NCBI GenBank assembly: GCA_964497615.1
Contig: CAZCEC010000060.1
Coordinates: 1 to 40,525, forward strand
Direction: 5' to 3'
DNA: 40,525 bases
Source of the DNA: CAZCEC01 sp964497615
GTDB taxonomy: Bacteria > Chloroflexota > Anaerolineae > Anaerolineales > UBA6663
Positions 17,536 through 26,322 of this stretch are shown here, piece by piece (positions within the stretch are counted from its first letter, which is position 1; each line of letters opens with the position of its first letter). The translations under genes were made by a program, and so were the position numbers. The notes under the pieces are model-generated. The model saw only the letters and a list, made by a program, of their open reading frames with translations, had not been told where the DNA came from and ran no database searches.

Positions 17536-20500
17536 TTGGCGCTTTCGAACGGACGATCCCCCTACACGCCCCGCTTTGAGCGCGGCGGCTGCGGCATCGG
17601 CTTCGTCGCCGACCAGCACGGCCGCCCCAGCCACGCCCTGCTCAAACTCGCCATCGAGTCCCTGGTTAACCTTCAGCATCGCGGCGCGCTCGACGCCGAC
17701 GCAATGACGGGCGACGGCGCCGGCCTGCTCACCCCCCTGCCCCGCCCCTTCTTCGCCCGCGAAGTAGAACGTCTCACCGGCTGGGCCGTGGATCCCAGCC
17801 AACTGGGCGTGGGCGTCTTCATGCTCCCCGCCGAGCGCGAAGCCGAGATGTTCCGCCTGGCCGAGGCCGCATTCGCCCGCAACGGCGTTAACCTCCTGGC
17901 CTGGCGTGCGGTGGATGTGGAAGCTGGCGTGTTGGGCGAGCGCGCCCGCTCCACCATGCCCAGCCTCTGGCACGCCCTTGTCGCCCCCTGTTACGCCCTG
18001 GAGGGCGAGCAGCGCTTTGAGCAGCGCCTGTTCCTCGCCCGCAAGGATTTCGAGCGCCAGGCCCGCCCGCTGGGCGCCTATGTGCCCTCGTGTTCCTGTC
18101 GCACCATCGTCTATAAGGGCCTGCTCCTCGCCCCGCAGCTTTCCGCCTTTTACACCGACCTGCGCGACCCGGCCTACGAAGTGCCCCTGGCCGTTTTCCA
18201 CCAACGCTACAGCACCAACACCGCCCCCACCTGGCAGCGCGCCCAGCCCTTCCGCATGCTCTGCCACAATGGCGAGATCAACACCATCCAGGGCAACGTC
18301 GCTTGGATGAAATCGCGCGAGCCGCGCCTCAGTGCCGCCTTCGCTCCGGACCCCGCCCTCCTCCGCCCCGTGGTGGACCTGGACGGCAGCGACTCGGCCA
18401 TGCTCGACAACGCCGTGGAAGTGCTGGCCCACGGCGGCCGCGACATCCGCCACGCCCTAACCATGCTCGTGCCGCCCGCCTGGGAGAAGCAGCCCCGCCT
18501 CGACCCCGCTGTGCGCGACTTCTTCGCCTACCACGCCGGTCTCACCGAGCCTTGGGACGGCCCCGCCGCCCTCGTCTTTACCGACGGCACCGTCGTCGGC
18601 GCAACCCTCGACCGCAACGGCCTGCGCCCATGCCGCTTCCTCGTCACCGAGGACGGCCTCGTCGCCGCCGCCTCCGAAGCCGGCGCCGTCCCCGTGGACC
18701 CCGCTCGCATCCGTGTCCAGGGCCGCCTCGGCCCCGGCCAGATGCTCGCCGTGGACACCGCCACCGGCCAGATTCAGGAAGACGGCGCGCTCAAAGCCGC
18801 CCTCGCCGCCCGCCAACCCTACGGCCAGTGGCTGTGCGCCAGGCGCCTCTCGCTCCCCGAAGCTGATGCTCACGCAACCGAGCCAACCTCACACAACGCC
18901 GAGCAGCCGCCCCCCTCTCACAGCCCCAGCACGAGCGGGGGCAACCAACTCCCCTCTCCCATTAGCAGCAGCGCTGTAGCCGAGCGACCTCCCTCTCCCA
19001 GCCCCAGCACGAGCGGAGGTAACCGACTCCCCTCTCCCGCTGGGAGAGGGGGCGGGGGTGAGGGAGAACTCACCGGCCTCCAATCCGCCTTCGGCTACAC
19101 CGCCGAAGAACTCGTCCTCGTCCTCCGCCCGATGGTCGAGAACGAAGCCGAGGCCCTCGGCTCCATGGGCGACGACACCTCCCCCGCCATCCTCTCCGAT
19201 CTCCCGCGCTCCCTCTTCAGCTACTTCCGCCAGCGCTTCGCCGAAGTCAGCAACCCGCCCATCGACCCGCTCCGCGAGGCCCTCGTCATGTCCCTGCGCG
19301 TGCGCCTTGGCGCCCGCGGCAACTTCCTGGCCGAGACGCCCGAGCAGGCCCAACTGCTCGAACTCGATAGTCCCTTCCTTAACGATGCCGCCCTCGCCGC
19401 CCTGCGCGCCGACCCCGCGTTGCGCGCCATCACTCTCTCCACCCTCTACCCCGCCGCCGATGGCCCTGCCGGCCTCGCCCGCGCCCTCGAGCGCTTGCAA
19501 GCCGAAGCAGTCGCCGCCGCCCGCGATGGTGCGGAACTGCTCATCCTCAGCGACCGCGGCGTGGATGCCGCCCACACCTTCATCCTTGCCGCCCTCGCCG
19601 TTGGCGCGGTCCATCATCATTTGCTCCGCCATGATCTGCGCGTCGGCCTGGACCTCGTGGTCGAGAGCGGCGAGCCGCGCGAGGTTCATCACTTTGCGGT
19701 GCTGGTCGGCTATGGCGCGGGTGCCATCAACCCCTACCTGGCCCTCGCCACCGCCGCCAGCCTCGGCGGCCGCGACGGCCACTCCCCCGCCGAGGCCCAG
19801 GCCCGCTACCTCCACGCCGCCGAGAAGGGCCTGCTCAAGATCATGTCCAAGATGGGCATCAGCACCGTGGATGCCTACTGCGGCGCGCAAATCTTCGAGA
19901 CGCTCGGCCTCAGCACCCCCGTGGTGGACGAATTCTTCTCCGGCACCACCGCCCATCTGGAGGGCCTGGACCTGGCCGGCATCGCCAGCATCGGTCTGGC
20001 CTGGCACCAATCCGCCTTCGGCGCGCAGTCCCCCGCCCTGCCCAGCCCCGGCTTCTACAAGTTCAAGCGGTCAGGCGAGCGCCACGCCTACAGCCCTGCC
20101 GTCGTCCACGCCCTGCACGCCGCTGTGCGCACCCCCGGCGCGCTCGACGGCAACTGGCGCGAAGGCTACGCCGCTTACAAGCGCTACAGCGACTTGTTCC
20201 ACGCCGCCGAGCCGCTCGACTTGCACCACTTGCTGGACCTGGACTGCTGCCCCGAGCCGTTGCCCCTCGGCGCGGTCGAGCCGACCCATGCCATCCTGTG
20301 GCGCTTCTCCACCGCCGCCATGTCCCACGGCGCGCTCTCGGCCGAGGCCCACGCCACCCTTTCAATCGCCATGAACCGGCTGGACGCCCTCAGCAACTCC
20401 GGCGAAGGCGGCGAGGACCCGGCCCGCTTCGGCACCGAGGCCAACGACCGCATCAAGCAAGTCGCCTCGGCGCGGTTCGGCGTCACGCCCGCCTATCTCA

Positions 20501-22227
20501 CCGCCGCCGACGAATTGCAGATCAAGATGGCCCAGGGCTCCAAGCCCGGCGAAGGCGGCCAACTGCCCGGCCACAAGGTCACGGTCGAGATCGCCGCCCT
20601 GCGCCACGCCACCCCCGGCGTCACCCTCATCTCGCCCCCGCCCCACCACGATATCTACAGCATCGAAGACCTGGCCCAGCTCATCTACGATCTGCGCCAG
20701 GTCAACCCGCGCGCCGCCATCTCCGTCAAGCTGGTGGCGCAGGCCGGCGTGGGCACCATCGCCGCGGGCGTCGCCAAGGCCGGGGCAGATATCATCCTCA
20801 TCAGCGGCAGCGCCGGGGGCACCGGCGCCTCGCCCCTCAGCAGCATCAAGTACGCCGGCATCCCCTGGGAGCTTGGCCTGGCCGAGGCCCAGTATGTCCT
20901 CAGCGAAAGCGGCCTGCGCGGGCGCGTGCGCCTGCGCGTGGACGGCGGCCTGCGCACCGGGCGCGATGTCGTCATCGCCGCCCTGCTCGGCGCGGACGAG
21001 TTCTCCTTCGGCACCTCCGTCGTCGTCGCCGAGGGCTGCGTCATGGCCCGCGCCTGCCACCTGAACACCTGCCCCGCCGGCATCGCCACCCAGCGCGAAG
21101 ACTTGCGCGCCAAGTTCGACGGCACGCCCGAACACGTGATGGCCTTCATGCTCTACATCGCCCAGGAAGTGCGCGAGACCCTGGCCGACCTCGGCCTGCC
21201 CTCGCTGGACGAGGCCACCGGCCGCGTGGAACTCCTGCGCCAGGCGCGCGGCCTCGGCGAGGTGGACCTGAGCCGGCTGCTGCTCGCCCCGCCCGCTGGC
21301 CAAACGCGCCGCTGGTTGGGCGACGCCAACCGCGTTCCGCGCGCCGCGCCGCTCAACGAACAGCTTGTCCGCCTCGTTGCCCCCGCGCCTGAGGCAGCCG
21401 GCGACCGCCTCGACTTCACCATCACCAACAGCGACCGCACCTTTGGCGCGCGCCTCGCGGGCGAGGTCGCCCGCCGCGCCGGCGACACCGGCCTGGGCGG
21501 TGCCGTGGTGGATGTGCGGCTCTCGGGCAGCGCCGGCCAGTCCTTCGGCGCCTTCGGCCTTCCCGGCTTGCACCTCACCCTCGACGGCGAGGCCAACGAC
21601 TACGTTGGCAAGGGCCTGGCCGGCGGCCGCATCACCATCCGCCCCCGCCCCGGCGTAGAGACGCCCCGGCCAGCCCAGGTGTATCGGGCCGACGTCTCCG
21701 CCAGCGTCTCCGGCGGCATCTCAGACGGCCTCACTTCCGCACCCGTCCTCACTGGCAACACCGTCCTCTACGGCGCCACCGGCGGCGAGCTCTTCATCGC
21801 GGGCCGGGCCGGCGAGCGCTTCGCCGTGCGCAACAGCGGCGCCGAGGCGGTCGTCGAAGGCGTAGGCGACCACGCCTGCGAGTACATGACCGGCGGCCTC
21901 GTCGTCATCCTCGGCCCCACCGGCGACAACCTCGCCGCCGGCATGACCGGCGGCCTCGCCTACCTCTACGACCTGGACCACGCCCGCCTCAACCCCGAGC
22001 TGGTCCGTCCCGAGCCCCTCGACCCCGCCGACGAAGCCTGCCTGCGCGCCTGGCTGGCCCAGCACTGCGTCCTCACCGGCAGCCCTACCGCCGCCGCCGT
22101 CCTCGCCAACTGGCCTGCCGAGGCCCGCCGCTTCACCCGCCTCGCCTCCCAGGATGGCCCCCTGCCCCCGCGCCCCCTGCCCTTCACCCTCGCCGCGCAG
22201 CCCGCCTTCGCCCACATCCCCGCCTGA
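17536..22227 (+). CDS. gltB: Glutamate synthase, large subunit
   Basis: 1563-residue enzyme that transfers the glutamine amide to 2-oxoglutarate. Cys19 (GGCGIGF) would become the N-terminal nucleophile of the class II glutaminase domain after removal of an 18-residue propeptide. The central and FMN-barrel domains follow, with the 3Fe-4S cysteines Cys1168, Cys1174 and Cys1179 (GCVMARACHLNTC), and a C-terminal GXGXG beta-helix. No ATG is available; TTG 17536 has GGTGGAG eight bases upstream and an in-frame stop lies at 17479. Residues about 447-511 are a Ser/Pro/Gly-rich insertion encoded by repeat DNA in the linker after the glutaminase domain. No gltD small subunit is in the window, so the electron donor subunit or ferredoxin is unknown. 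Confidence 0.96.
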   Translation: MALSNGRSPYTPRFERGGCGIGFVADQHGRPSHALLKLAIESLVNLQHRGALDADAMTGDGAGLLTPLPRPFFAREVERLTGWAVDPSQLGVGVFMLPAEREAEMFRLAEAAFARNGVNLLAWRAVDVEAGVLGERARSTMPSLWHALVAPCYALEGEQRFEQRLFLARKDFERQARPLGAYVPSCSCRTIVYKGLLLAPQLSAFYTDLRDPAYEVPLAVFHQRYSTNTAPTWQRAQPFRMLCHNGEINTIQGNVAWMKSREPRLSAAFAPDPALLRPVVDLDGSDSAMLDNAVEVLAHGGRDIRHALTMLVPPAWEKQPRLDPAVRDFFAYHAGLTEPWDGPAALVFTDGTVVGATLDRNGLRPCRFLVTEDGLVAAASEAGAVPVDPARIRVQGRLGPGQMLAVDTATGQIQEDGALKAALAARQPYGQWLCARRLSLPEADAHATEPTSHNAEQPPPSHSPSTSGGNQLPSPISSSAVAERPPSPSPSTSGGNRLPSPAGRGGGGEGELTGLQSAFGYTAEELVLVLRPMVENEAEALGSMGDDTSPAILSDLPRSLFSYFRQRFAEVSNPPIDPLREALVMSLRVRLGARGNFLAETPEQAQLLELDSPFLNDAALAALRADPALRAITLSTLYPAADGPAGLARALERLQAEAVAAARDGAELLILSDRGVDAAHTFILAALAVGAVHHHLLRHDLRVGLDLVVESGEPREVHHFAVLVGYGAGAINPYLALATAASLGGRDGHSPAEAQARYLHAAEKGLLKIMSKMGISTVDAYCGAQIFETLGLSTPVVDEFFSGTTAHLEGLDLAGIASIGLAWHQSAFGAQSPALPSPGFYKFKRSGERHAYSPAVVHALHAAVRTPGALDGNWREGYAAYKRYSDLFHAAEPLDLHHLLDLDCCPEPLPLGAVEPTHAILWRFSTAAMSHGALSAEAHATLSIAMNRLDALSNSGEGGEDPARFGTEANDRIKQVASARFGVTPAYLTAADELQIKMAQGSKPGEGGQLPGHKVTVEIAALRHATPGVTLISPPPHHDIYSIEDLAQLIYDLRQVNPRAAISVKLVAQAGVGTIAAGVAKAGADIILISGSAGGTGASPLSSIKYAGIPWELGLAEAQYVLSESGLRGRVRLRVDGGLRTGRDVVIAALLGADEFSFGTSVVVAEGCVMARACHLNTCPAGIATQREDLRAKFDGTPEHVMAFMLYIAQEVRETLADLGLPSLDEATGRVELLRQARGLGEVDLSRLLLAPPAGQTRRWLGDANRVPRAAPLNEQLVRLVAPAPEAAGDRLDFTITNSDRTFGARLAGEVARRAGDTGLGGAVVDVRLSGSAGQSFGAFGLPGLHLTLDGEANDYVGKGLAGGRITIRPRPGVETPRPAQVYRADVSASVSGGISDGLTSAPVLTGNTVLYGATGGELFIAGRAGERFAVRNSGAEAVVEGVGDHACEYMTGGLVVILGPTGDNLAAGMTGGLAYLYDLDHARLNPELVRPEPLDPADEACLRAWLAQHCVLTGSPTAAAVLANWPAEARRFTRLASQDGPLPPRPLPFTLAAQPAFAHIPA
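18874..19068 (+). repeat. Palindromic repeat DNA inserted in frame within gltB
   Basis: Two imperfect copies of a 78-bp unit (shared core CAGCCCCAGCACGAGCGG at 18921 and 18999) followed by a perfect 10-bp hairpin CCCCTCTCCC / GGGAGAGGGG (19029-19051, loop GCT) and a GGGGGTGAGGG tail. The unit length is 26 codons, so the reading frame is kept. It translates to a low-complexity stretch with PSTSGGN and LPSP repeats that is absent from ordinary GltB. The hairpin family also appears in intergenic DNA nearby. Confidence 0.8.
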
Positions 22228-22365
22228 GTGGCGCCCCGTGGGCGGCGTCCCCACGCGCTCCCCGCGTGGTACCCTCGTCCGCCCCCCTTCGCGCCGACTG
22301 GTTGACGGCGCCATCCGTTACACACCTGCCCCGGATGCTCTTGCCGGGGTCCGCTACAAAATCCG

Positions 22366-22393
22366 TTGCCAACCTTGTGGTAGAGTCTATCAG
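22366..22393 (+). promoter_or_regulatory. Possible promoter of the rhodanese gene
   Basis: TTGCCA (22366-22371), a 16-base spacer and TATCAG (22388-22393) in the 198-base gap after gltB. The match to consensus is moderate. Confidence 0.35.
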
Positions 22394-22425
22394 CTTGACC
22401 TGCACCCGCCCATAAGGAGCGCCCC

Positions 22426-22881
22426 ATGCGCCGCCTCACGTGGTCCCTGGTCCTCACCCTGTTCGTTCTTACTTTCGCTGCTTGCCAGCCAGGCCCCACA
22501 GACACCGCCGGCAATGCGCCAGCGGCCGGCGAGCCGGTTAGCACGCCCGTGGTCGTCTCCAGCGGCGCTTTCATGCAGATCACGCCCGCGACCCTGGCCG
22601 GCATGCTGGCCGACAAGGACTTCTTCTTCGTCAACACCCACATCCCCTATGAAGGCGAAATCGCGCCGACCGATGCCTTCATCGCCTACAATGAAACCGC
22701 GCAGCGCCTCGCCGAATATCCCGCGGACAAGAACGCCATGATCGTCCTCTACTGCCGCAGCGGTCGTATGTCCGCCATCGCCGCCGAAGACCTGGTGGAC
22801 GCGGGCTACACTAACGTCTGGGACCTGGCCGGCGGATTCAATGCCTGGAAGGACGCCGGGTTCGAGCTCATAGTCCACTAG
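22426..22881 (+). CDS. Rhodanese-domain lipoprotein
   Basis: 151-residue protein with an N-terminal signal of type II: LTLFVLTFAAC, with Cys20 as the lipid-anchored residue, followed by a flexible Gly/Pro/Thr-rich linker. The rest is a single rhodanese domain with the active-site loop YCRSGRMS, whose cysteine would carry persulfide sulfur, and the closing DLAGGFNAWKDAG. It acts at the outer face of the cytoplasmic membrane. Substrate unknown. AAGGAG precedes ATG 22426 at a normal distance, and the next gene starts 10 bases after the stop, so the two are probably co-transcribed. Confidence 0.93.
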   Translation: MRRLTWSLVLTLFVLTFAACQPGPTDTAGNAPAAGEPVSTPVVVSSGAFMQITPATLAGMLADKDFFFVNTHIPYEGEIAPTDAFIAYNETAQRLAEYPADKNAMIVLYCRSGRMSAIAAEDLVDAGYTNVWDLAGGFNAWKDAGFELIVH

Positions 22882-22891
22882 GAGGCCCTCC

Positions 22892-24271
22892 ATGGCCACA
22901 CCCTTCGACAACCGCCTGCTCCTCGTCCACTGGATTTCCCGCGTCCTGCGCCCCACCCGCGACACCTTCGGCAACATCGACCCGCGCGCCAACGAGTTAG
23001 GCATTTCCGCCCGCGACTTCTGCCAATGGGCGCGCCGCACCTTCCCCAATCTCAGCGGCCTGTCGGTCAAGGTCTTTCACGGCACCTCCTTCCAGGGCGC
23101 AGGCGGCAGCGACAACCCCAGCGACGTGCGCGCCATCACCAGCCTCGACCGCGTGCGCGACTGGCTGCGCGCCTGCAACGAGTCCGGCCTGGAGCTGCAC
23201 GCCTGGGTGGTACCCGTGGGCCGCTTTCAAGGTGTGAACTTGGTAGATCGTGAGGTTGCCCTGCTCACGCAGTTGATGGCCGTCGAAACCGAGGGTGTGG
23301 GCCTCAAGTCACTGTCGCTGGATGTGGAAGCGGGCGCGGGCTTCTGGGGCGGCTCCCAGCAGGACGTGCTGGACTATTGGCGCAAGCTGCGCGGCAGCCT
23401 GCCCAACACCCACATCGCGGTCATCCTCGACTATCGCTTCCGGCGGCAGGGGCGCGAGGCCTTCATTACCCCCTGGGCCACGCGCGCCGACAGCCTGCAC
23501 CCGATGGTCTATCCCGGCGAGTTCTTCCCTACCGCCGCCGTCATGCCCATCGAGCGCGAAATGCGCAAGGCCTTCGACGAGCTGCAAAACTTCGGCCAGC
23601 CCGTCATCCCCATGCTCCAGCTCCACGACGCCACCCGCGTCGCCAAGCGCCTCACCAGGCCGGAGGAAGTGAGTGGGCAGGCCGATTGGGCGCTCCGCCT
23701 GGGCGCGCCCGGCCTCACCTACTTCCGCACCGGCACCGACCACTTCCAGTCCTCCAAGTGGCCCGGCCTCCAGGCTGTCCAACTGCCCGGCGCGGTGCCC
23801 CCTGCCCCGCCCCCCATCCCCGCCCACGCCATCGTCGTTTGGCCGCAGGACCCCGGCTACGCCGAATTCCTGTTCCCCGAAAACCCGCCCGACGCCCCCG
23901 TGCAGTCCGGCCAGGATGTCTACAACAAGCCCTTCCGCTTCAAGCGCACCTTTTCCGGCCAGGGCATCACGGTCGAATACCGGCCCAACCTGCCCATGCG
24001 CGCCGCCTACCGGGTGGAGGTCTTCATCCCGGCCGACGTGGCGAATGCGATGGTGGAGTACCGCGTCATGGACCGGCCCGGCCAACCCGACGCCGAGATC
24101 GTCACACCGCCCATCGATCAGGCGCGCTTCTCTAACCAGTGGTTCACCCTGGGCGACTTCGACTTCGACCCCGTCCACCCCGACGGCGGCAAGGTCAGCC
24201 TCACCGACCTCGGCCCCGACAACCCTCGCCACACCGTCGTCTTCGGCGCCGTCCGTTGGCTGCGCCTTTAG
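22892..24271 (+). CDS. Barrel-like protein with golvesin-type C-terminal domain, function unknown
   Basis: 459-residue protein. Residues about 1-290 look like a glycoside-hydrolase-type TIM barrel: alternating strands such as LELHAWVVPVGRF, LSLDVEAGAGFW, IAVILDYRF and SLHPMVYPGEF. A proline-rich linker near 297-306 leads to a beta-sandwich resembling golvesin/Xly-type C-terminal domains: YRVEVFIPADV and then WFTLGDFDFD...GGKVSLTDLG...VVFGAVRWLRL. Such domains often bind carbohydrate or cell-surface material. No signal peptide is visible, which is odd beside a lipoprotein gene. AGGAGG precedes the ATG. I cannot assign a substrate. Confidence 0.8.
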   Translation: MATPFDNRLLLVHWISRVLRPTRDTFGNIDPRANELGISARDFCQWARRTFPNLSGLSVKVFHGTSFQGAGGSDNPSDVRAITSLDRVRDWLRACNESGLELHAWVVPVGRFQGVNLVDREVALLTQLMAVETEGVGLKSLSLDVEAGAGFWGGSQQDVLDYWRKLRGSLPNTHIAVILDYRFRRQGREAFITPWATRADSLHPMVYPGEFFPTAAVMPIEREMRKAFDELQNFGQPVIPMLQLHDATRVAKRLTRPEEVSGQADWALRLGAPGLTYFRTGTDHFQSSKWPGLQAVQLPGAVPPAPPPIPAHAIVVWPQDPGYAEFLFPENPPDAPVQSGQDVYNKPFRFKRTFSGQGITVEYRPNLPMRAAYRVEVFIPADVANAMVEYRVMDRPGQPDAEIVTPPIDQARFSNQWFTLGDFDFDPVHPDGGKVSLTDLGPDNPRHTVVFGAVRWLRL

Positions 24272-24310
24272 GCTCACCGGCTAGCGCAGCCGCTGATGTG
24301 ACGCCCCTTC

Positions 24311-24358
24311 GTAGCGCGGGCGGTTTAGCCCCCGCGACGGCGGCTGCTTTTGCCGCCG
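24311..24358. repeat. GTAGCGCGGGC-type double hairpin
   Basis: Two adjacent stem-loops: CGCGGG/CCCGCG (24315-24336) and CGGCGGC/GCCGCCG (24338-24358). Related GTAGCGCGGGC sequence is found near 39212. It lies between convergent genes. Confidence 0.5.
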
Positions 24359-24428
24359 AACCCGGCCGGCCATGTCGGGTGCCCGTCATCGCCGAGTTCT
24401 CTGTAGACCTACCCCATTAAAACAAATA

Positions 24429-24483
24429 CCCCTCTCCTGAGCGGGCCTTCGGCGCGCACTTTGCACCGCGCTCAAGAGAGGGG
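24429..24483. repeat. CCCTCTCC-type hairpin between convergent genes
   Basis: CCCCTCTC (24429-24436) pairs with GAGAGGGG (24476-24483), and TGAGCG (24438-24443) with CGCTCA (24469-24474), separated by one mismatch; a GGGGGCGAGG tail follows. It lies just beyond the stop of the SPFH gene and may end transcription from both sides. Confidence 0.55.
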
Positions 24484-24498
24484 GTCGGGGGCGAGGTT

Positions 24499-25575
24499 CT
24501 ACGGCAGCGTCTCAGTCTCCGTGATCGGCGCTGTCGGCGTCGGCGCCACCGTCGTCACATCCGGCACCGTCGCCGTCGGCAGCGGGATCAGATACTGCTG
24601 GCCCGACGGCAGATAAATCACCTGCACGTTCGGCGCCAGTTTGTCGATATAGCGGAACGTTAACACGTCCGGGTTCTCGCTCAACGCCTCCGCGATCAGC
24701 CGCAGCGACGCCGCCTCAGCCTCGGCCTGGAGCACCGTCGCCTGGGCGCGCCCCTCCGCCGCGATAATGGCGGCATCCGCCTGGCCCTGAGCCGTCACGC
24801 GCGCCTGCTCCGCCTCCTGCCGCCGCTGCTCCACCACAAACGCCGCCTGCTGCGCCTGCTGCTCCGCGATCTGCTTTTGCTCCACCGCCTCCGAATACTG
24901 TTCTGTAAAGGCGATATTGCGGACCAGGAAGTCAATCAGCACCAGATTGTTCTCTGCCATGCGCGCCCCGAGTTCCTGGGTGATGGTCTCCTCCAGTTCG
25001 GCCCTGTTCGTGCTGACAATTTCCTCCACGCCATACTGCGACGCCTTGTCACGGATGATGCCGCGCGCCAGCGGCCGCACCACGCTGTCCTGGTAGCGGT
25101 CCTGCCACGTGATGTGCAGACTCACAATCTGGTCCGGGTTCACGGCATAGATCACCGATGCGTCAATAAACACTTCCTGCCCGTCATTGGTCCGGGCCCG
25201 GATGGCCTCATCTCCAGCCACGCCCCCCTCCGAAGCATTCGACGACATCGTATACGTCACGCGCGAGATCGGGTACGTCACCACTCGCTCCGCCACCGGA
25301 ATGATCCAGTGCAGTCCGGGTTGCAGCGTATCCTGCCGGTAGCCCGCCGGCTGCAGGGCCGAAATCACCACCCCGCGCTCCTCCGGTTCGATAAACACCA
25401 ACCCCGCCGCCGCCGTCGAGAGCAGCAGCGCCACCACCGCAATCCCCGCCACCAGGGCTGCGCTCCCGCCCATCTTGCGGCCCCGCGCCGAGTTGAACAC
25501 CACCAGCCCCAGTGCGCCCAGCGCCGCCAGCCAGGCGATCACGGCGATCCCTTGCACCACGCTCGCAATACCCAT
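24499..25575 (-). CDS. SPFH/prohibitin-family membrane protein
   Basis: 358-residue protein with two N-terminal transmembrane segments (about 5-27 and 37-62) and then an SPFH/Band 7 domain (VFIEPEERGVVI, PGLHWIIPVAERVV, DGQEVFIDASVIYAV). Residues about 235-300 form an Ala/Gln/Glu-rich helical region typical of the oligomer coiled coil, and the C-terminus is Thr/Pro rich. Family members form ring-like membrane scaffolds associated with proteases or microdomains. ATG 25575 is chosen because AAGGAG lies six bases upstream; the longer frame to 25608 overlaps the -10 box. No partner such as an NfeD-like gene is adjacent. Confidence 0.93.
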   Translation of the reverse strand: MGIASVVQGIAVIAWLAALGALGLVVFNSARGRKMGGSAALVAGIAVVALLLSTAAAGLVFIEPEERGVVISALQPAGYRQDTLQPGLHWIIPVAERVVTYPISRVTYTMSSNASEGGVAGDEAIRARTNDGQEVFIDASVIYAVNPDQIVSLHITWQDRYQDSVVRPLARGIIRDKASQYGVEEIVSTNRAELEETITQELGARMAENNLVLIDFLVRNIAFTEQYSEAVEQKQIAEQQAQQAAFVVEQRRQEAEQARVTAQGQADAAIIAAEGRAQATVLQAEAEAASLRLIAEALSENPDVLTFRYIDKLAPNVQVIYLPSGQQYLIPLPTATVPDVTTVAPTPTAPITETETLP

Positions 25576-25607
25576 CGTCTGCTCCTTGTCTCCAGTTGCC
25601 TCATCCA

Positions 25608-25613
25608 ATTATA
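25608..25613 (-). promoter_or_regulatory. -10 box of the SPFH gene
   Basis: Perfect TATAAT on the minus strand, placing the transcript start near 25601, about 26 bases before ATG 25575. No good -35 is seen. Confidence 0.5.
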
Positions 25614-25626
25614 CGGGCTTTTGTGC

Positions 25627-25632
25627 TAATAT
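25627..25632 (+). promoter_or_regulatory. Extended -10 of the PyrK-like gene; transcript probably leaderless
   Basis: TGC-TAATAT on the plus strand with only six bases between the hexamer and the GTG at 25639. Transcription should begin at or next to the start codon, and there is no ribosome site, so the message is probably leaderless. Confidence 0.5.
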
Positions 25633-25638
25633 CCGCCC

Positions 25639-26310
25639 GTGCGCCAGTTCGATGTACAAGTCGCCGAAGTCGCCGCCGCCGGCAGTTCCGTCCGTCTCGC
25701 CTGCGCCGGCCCGCACCCCGGCGCTTCCCCCGGCCAGTTCTGCCTCGCCTGGGCCGACGTGCTCGCCCAGCCCGCCCTGCGCCTGCCCCTCTTCCCCAGC
25801 AGCGAGGACGAAGCCGGGCCCGTCTTTCACGTGCCCATTGGCCATCCCTATGCTCGCCTTGCCCCCGGCGACCGCCTCAACCTGATCGGGCCGGGCGGGC
25901 GCGGCTTCCGCCTTCCCACAGCCGCCGCCGGCCGCGTGCTGGTCATCGCCAGCGGCCTGGAGCGCATGCTGCCCACCATCGAAGCCGCCCTGCATCGCGG
26001 CCAGGCCGTCACCACCCTCACTCCGCGCGGCGCCGAACTGCTGCCGTCGGATGTTGAAATCCACCGCGGCGCGCTCACGGCCGAACTCGCTGCCTGGGCC
26101 GATGTCGTTGCGCTCGATGTGGCCGACCCGCGCGCCCGCGCCCAACACATCCGCGCCCTCGCGCCGCCGCGCGGCCGCGACTACGTCCAGGCGCTGGTCC
26201 TGCCCACCCTGCCCTGCGGCACTGGCGCCTGCCAGGCCTGCTGGGTGGAGCTCTCCCCATCCCACGTGCGCAAGCTGGCCTGTGTGGATGGGCCGGTATT
26301 CTATTTTTGA
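25639..26310 (+). CDS. PyrK-like iron-sulfur flavoprotein-type subunit
   Basis: 223-residue protein resembling the electron-transfer subunit of type 1B dihydroorotate dehydrogenase. The C-terminus keeps the 2Fe-2S pattern: CGTGACQAC, then a fourth cysteine in LACVDGPVF. The N-terminal half looks like a ferredoxin-reductase beta barrel, but the FAD-binding RPxS-type motif is degenerate (RLPLFPSS) and the nucleotide domain begins LVIASGLERM rather than with the glycine-rich GGGIG loop. Electron transfer is therefore likely through the cluster, while flavin and NAD binding are uncertain. Start GTG 25639; the PIG-L gene follows after 12 bases in the same frame. Confidence 0.82.
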   Translation: MRQFDVQVAEVAAAGSSVRLACAGPHPGASPGQFCLAWADVLAQPALRLPLFPSSEDEAGPVFHVPIGHPYARLAPGDRLNLIGPGGRGFRLPTAAAGRVLVIASGLERMLPTIEAALHRGQAVTTLTPRGAELLPSDVEIHRGALTAELAAWADVVALDVADPRARAQHIRALAPPRGRDYVQALVLPTLPCGTGACQACWVELSPSHVRKLACVDGPVFYF

Positions 26311-26322
26311 TCTGACTTCGCC

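Noticed and set aside
18921..19020. CRISPR-like direct repeats
   Set aside because: Only two imperfect units, in a coding frame, with no spacer pattern and no cas genes.
18889..21573. Large minus-strand frames opposite gltB
   Set aside because: They mirror gltB codons and show no domain of their own.
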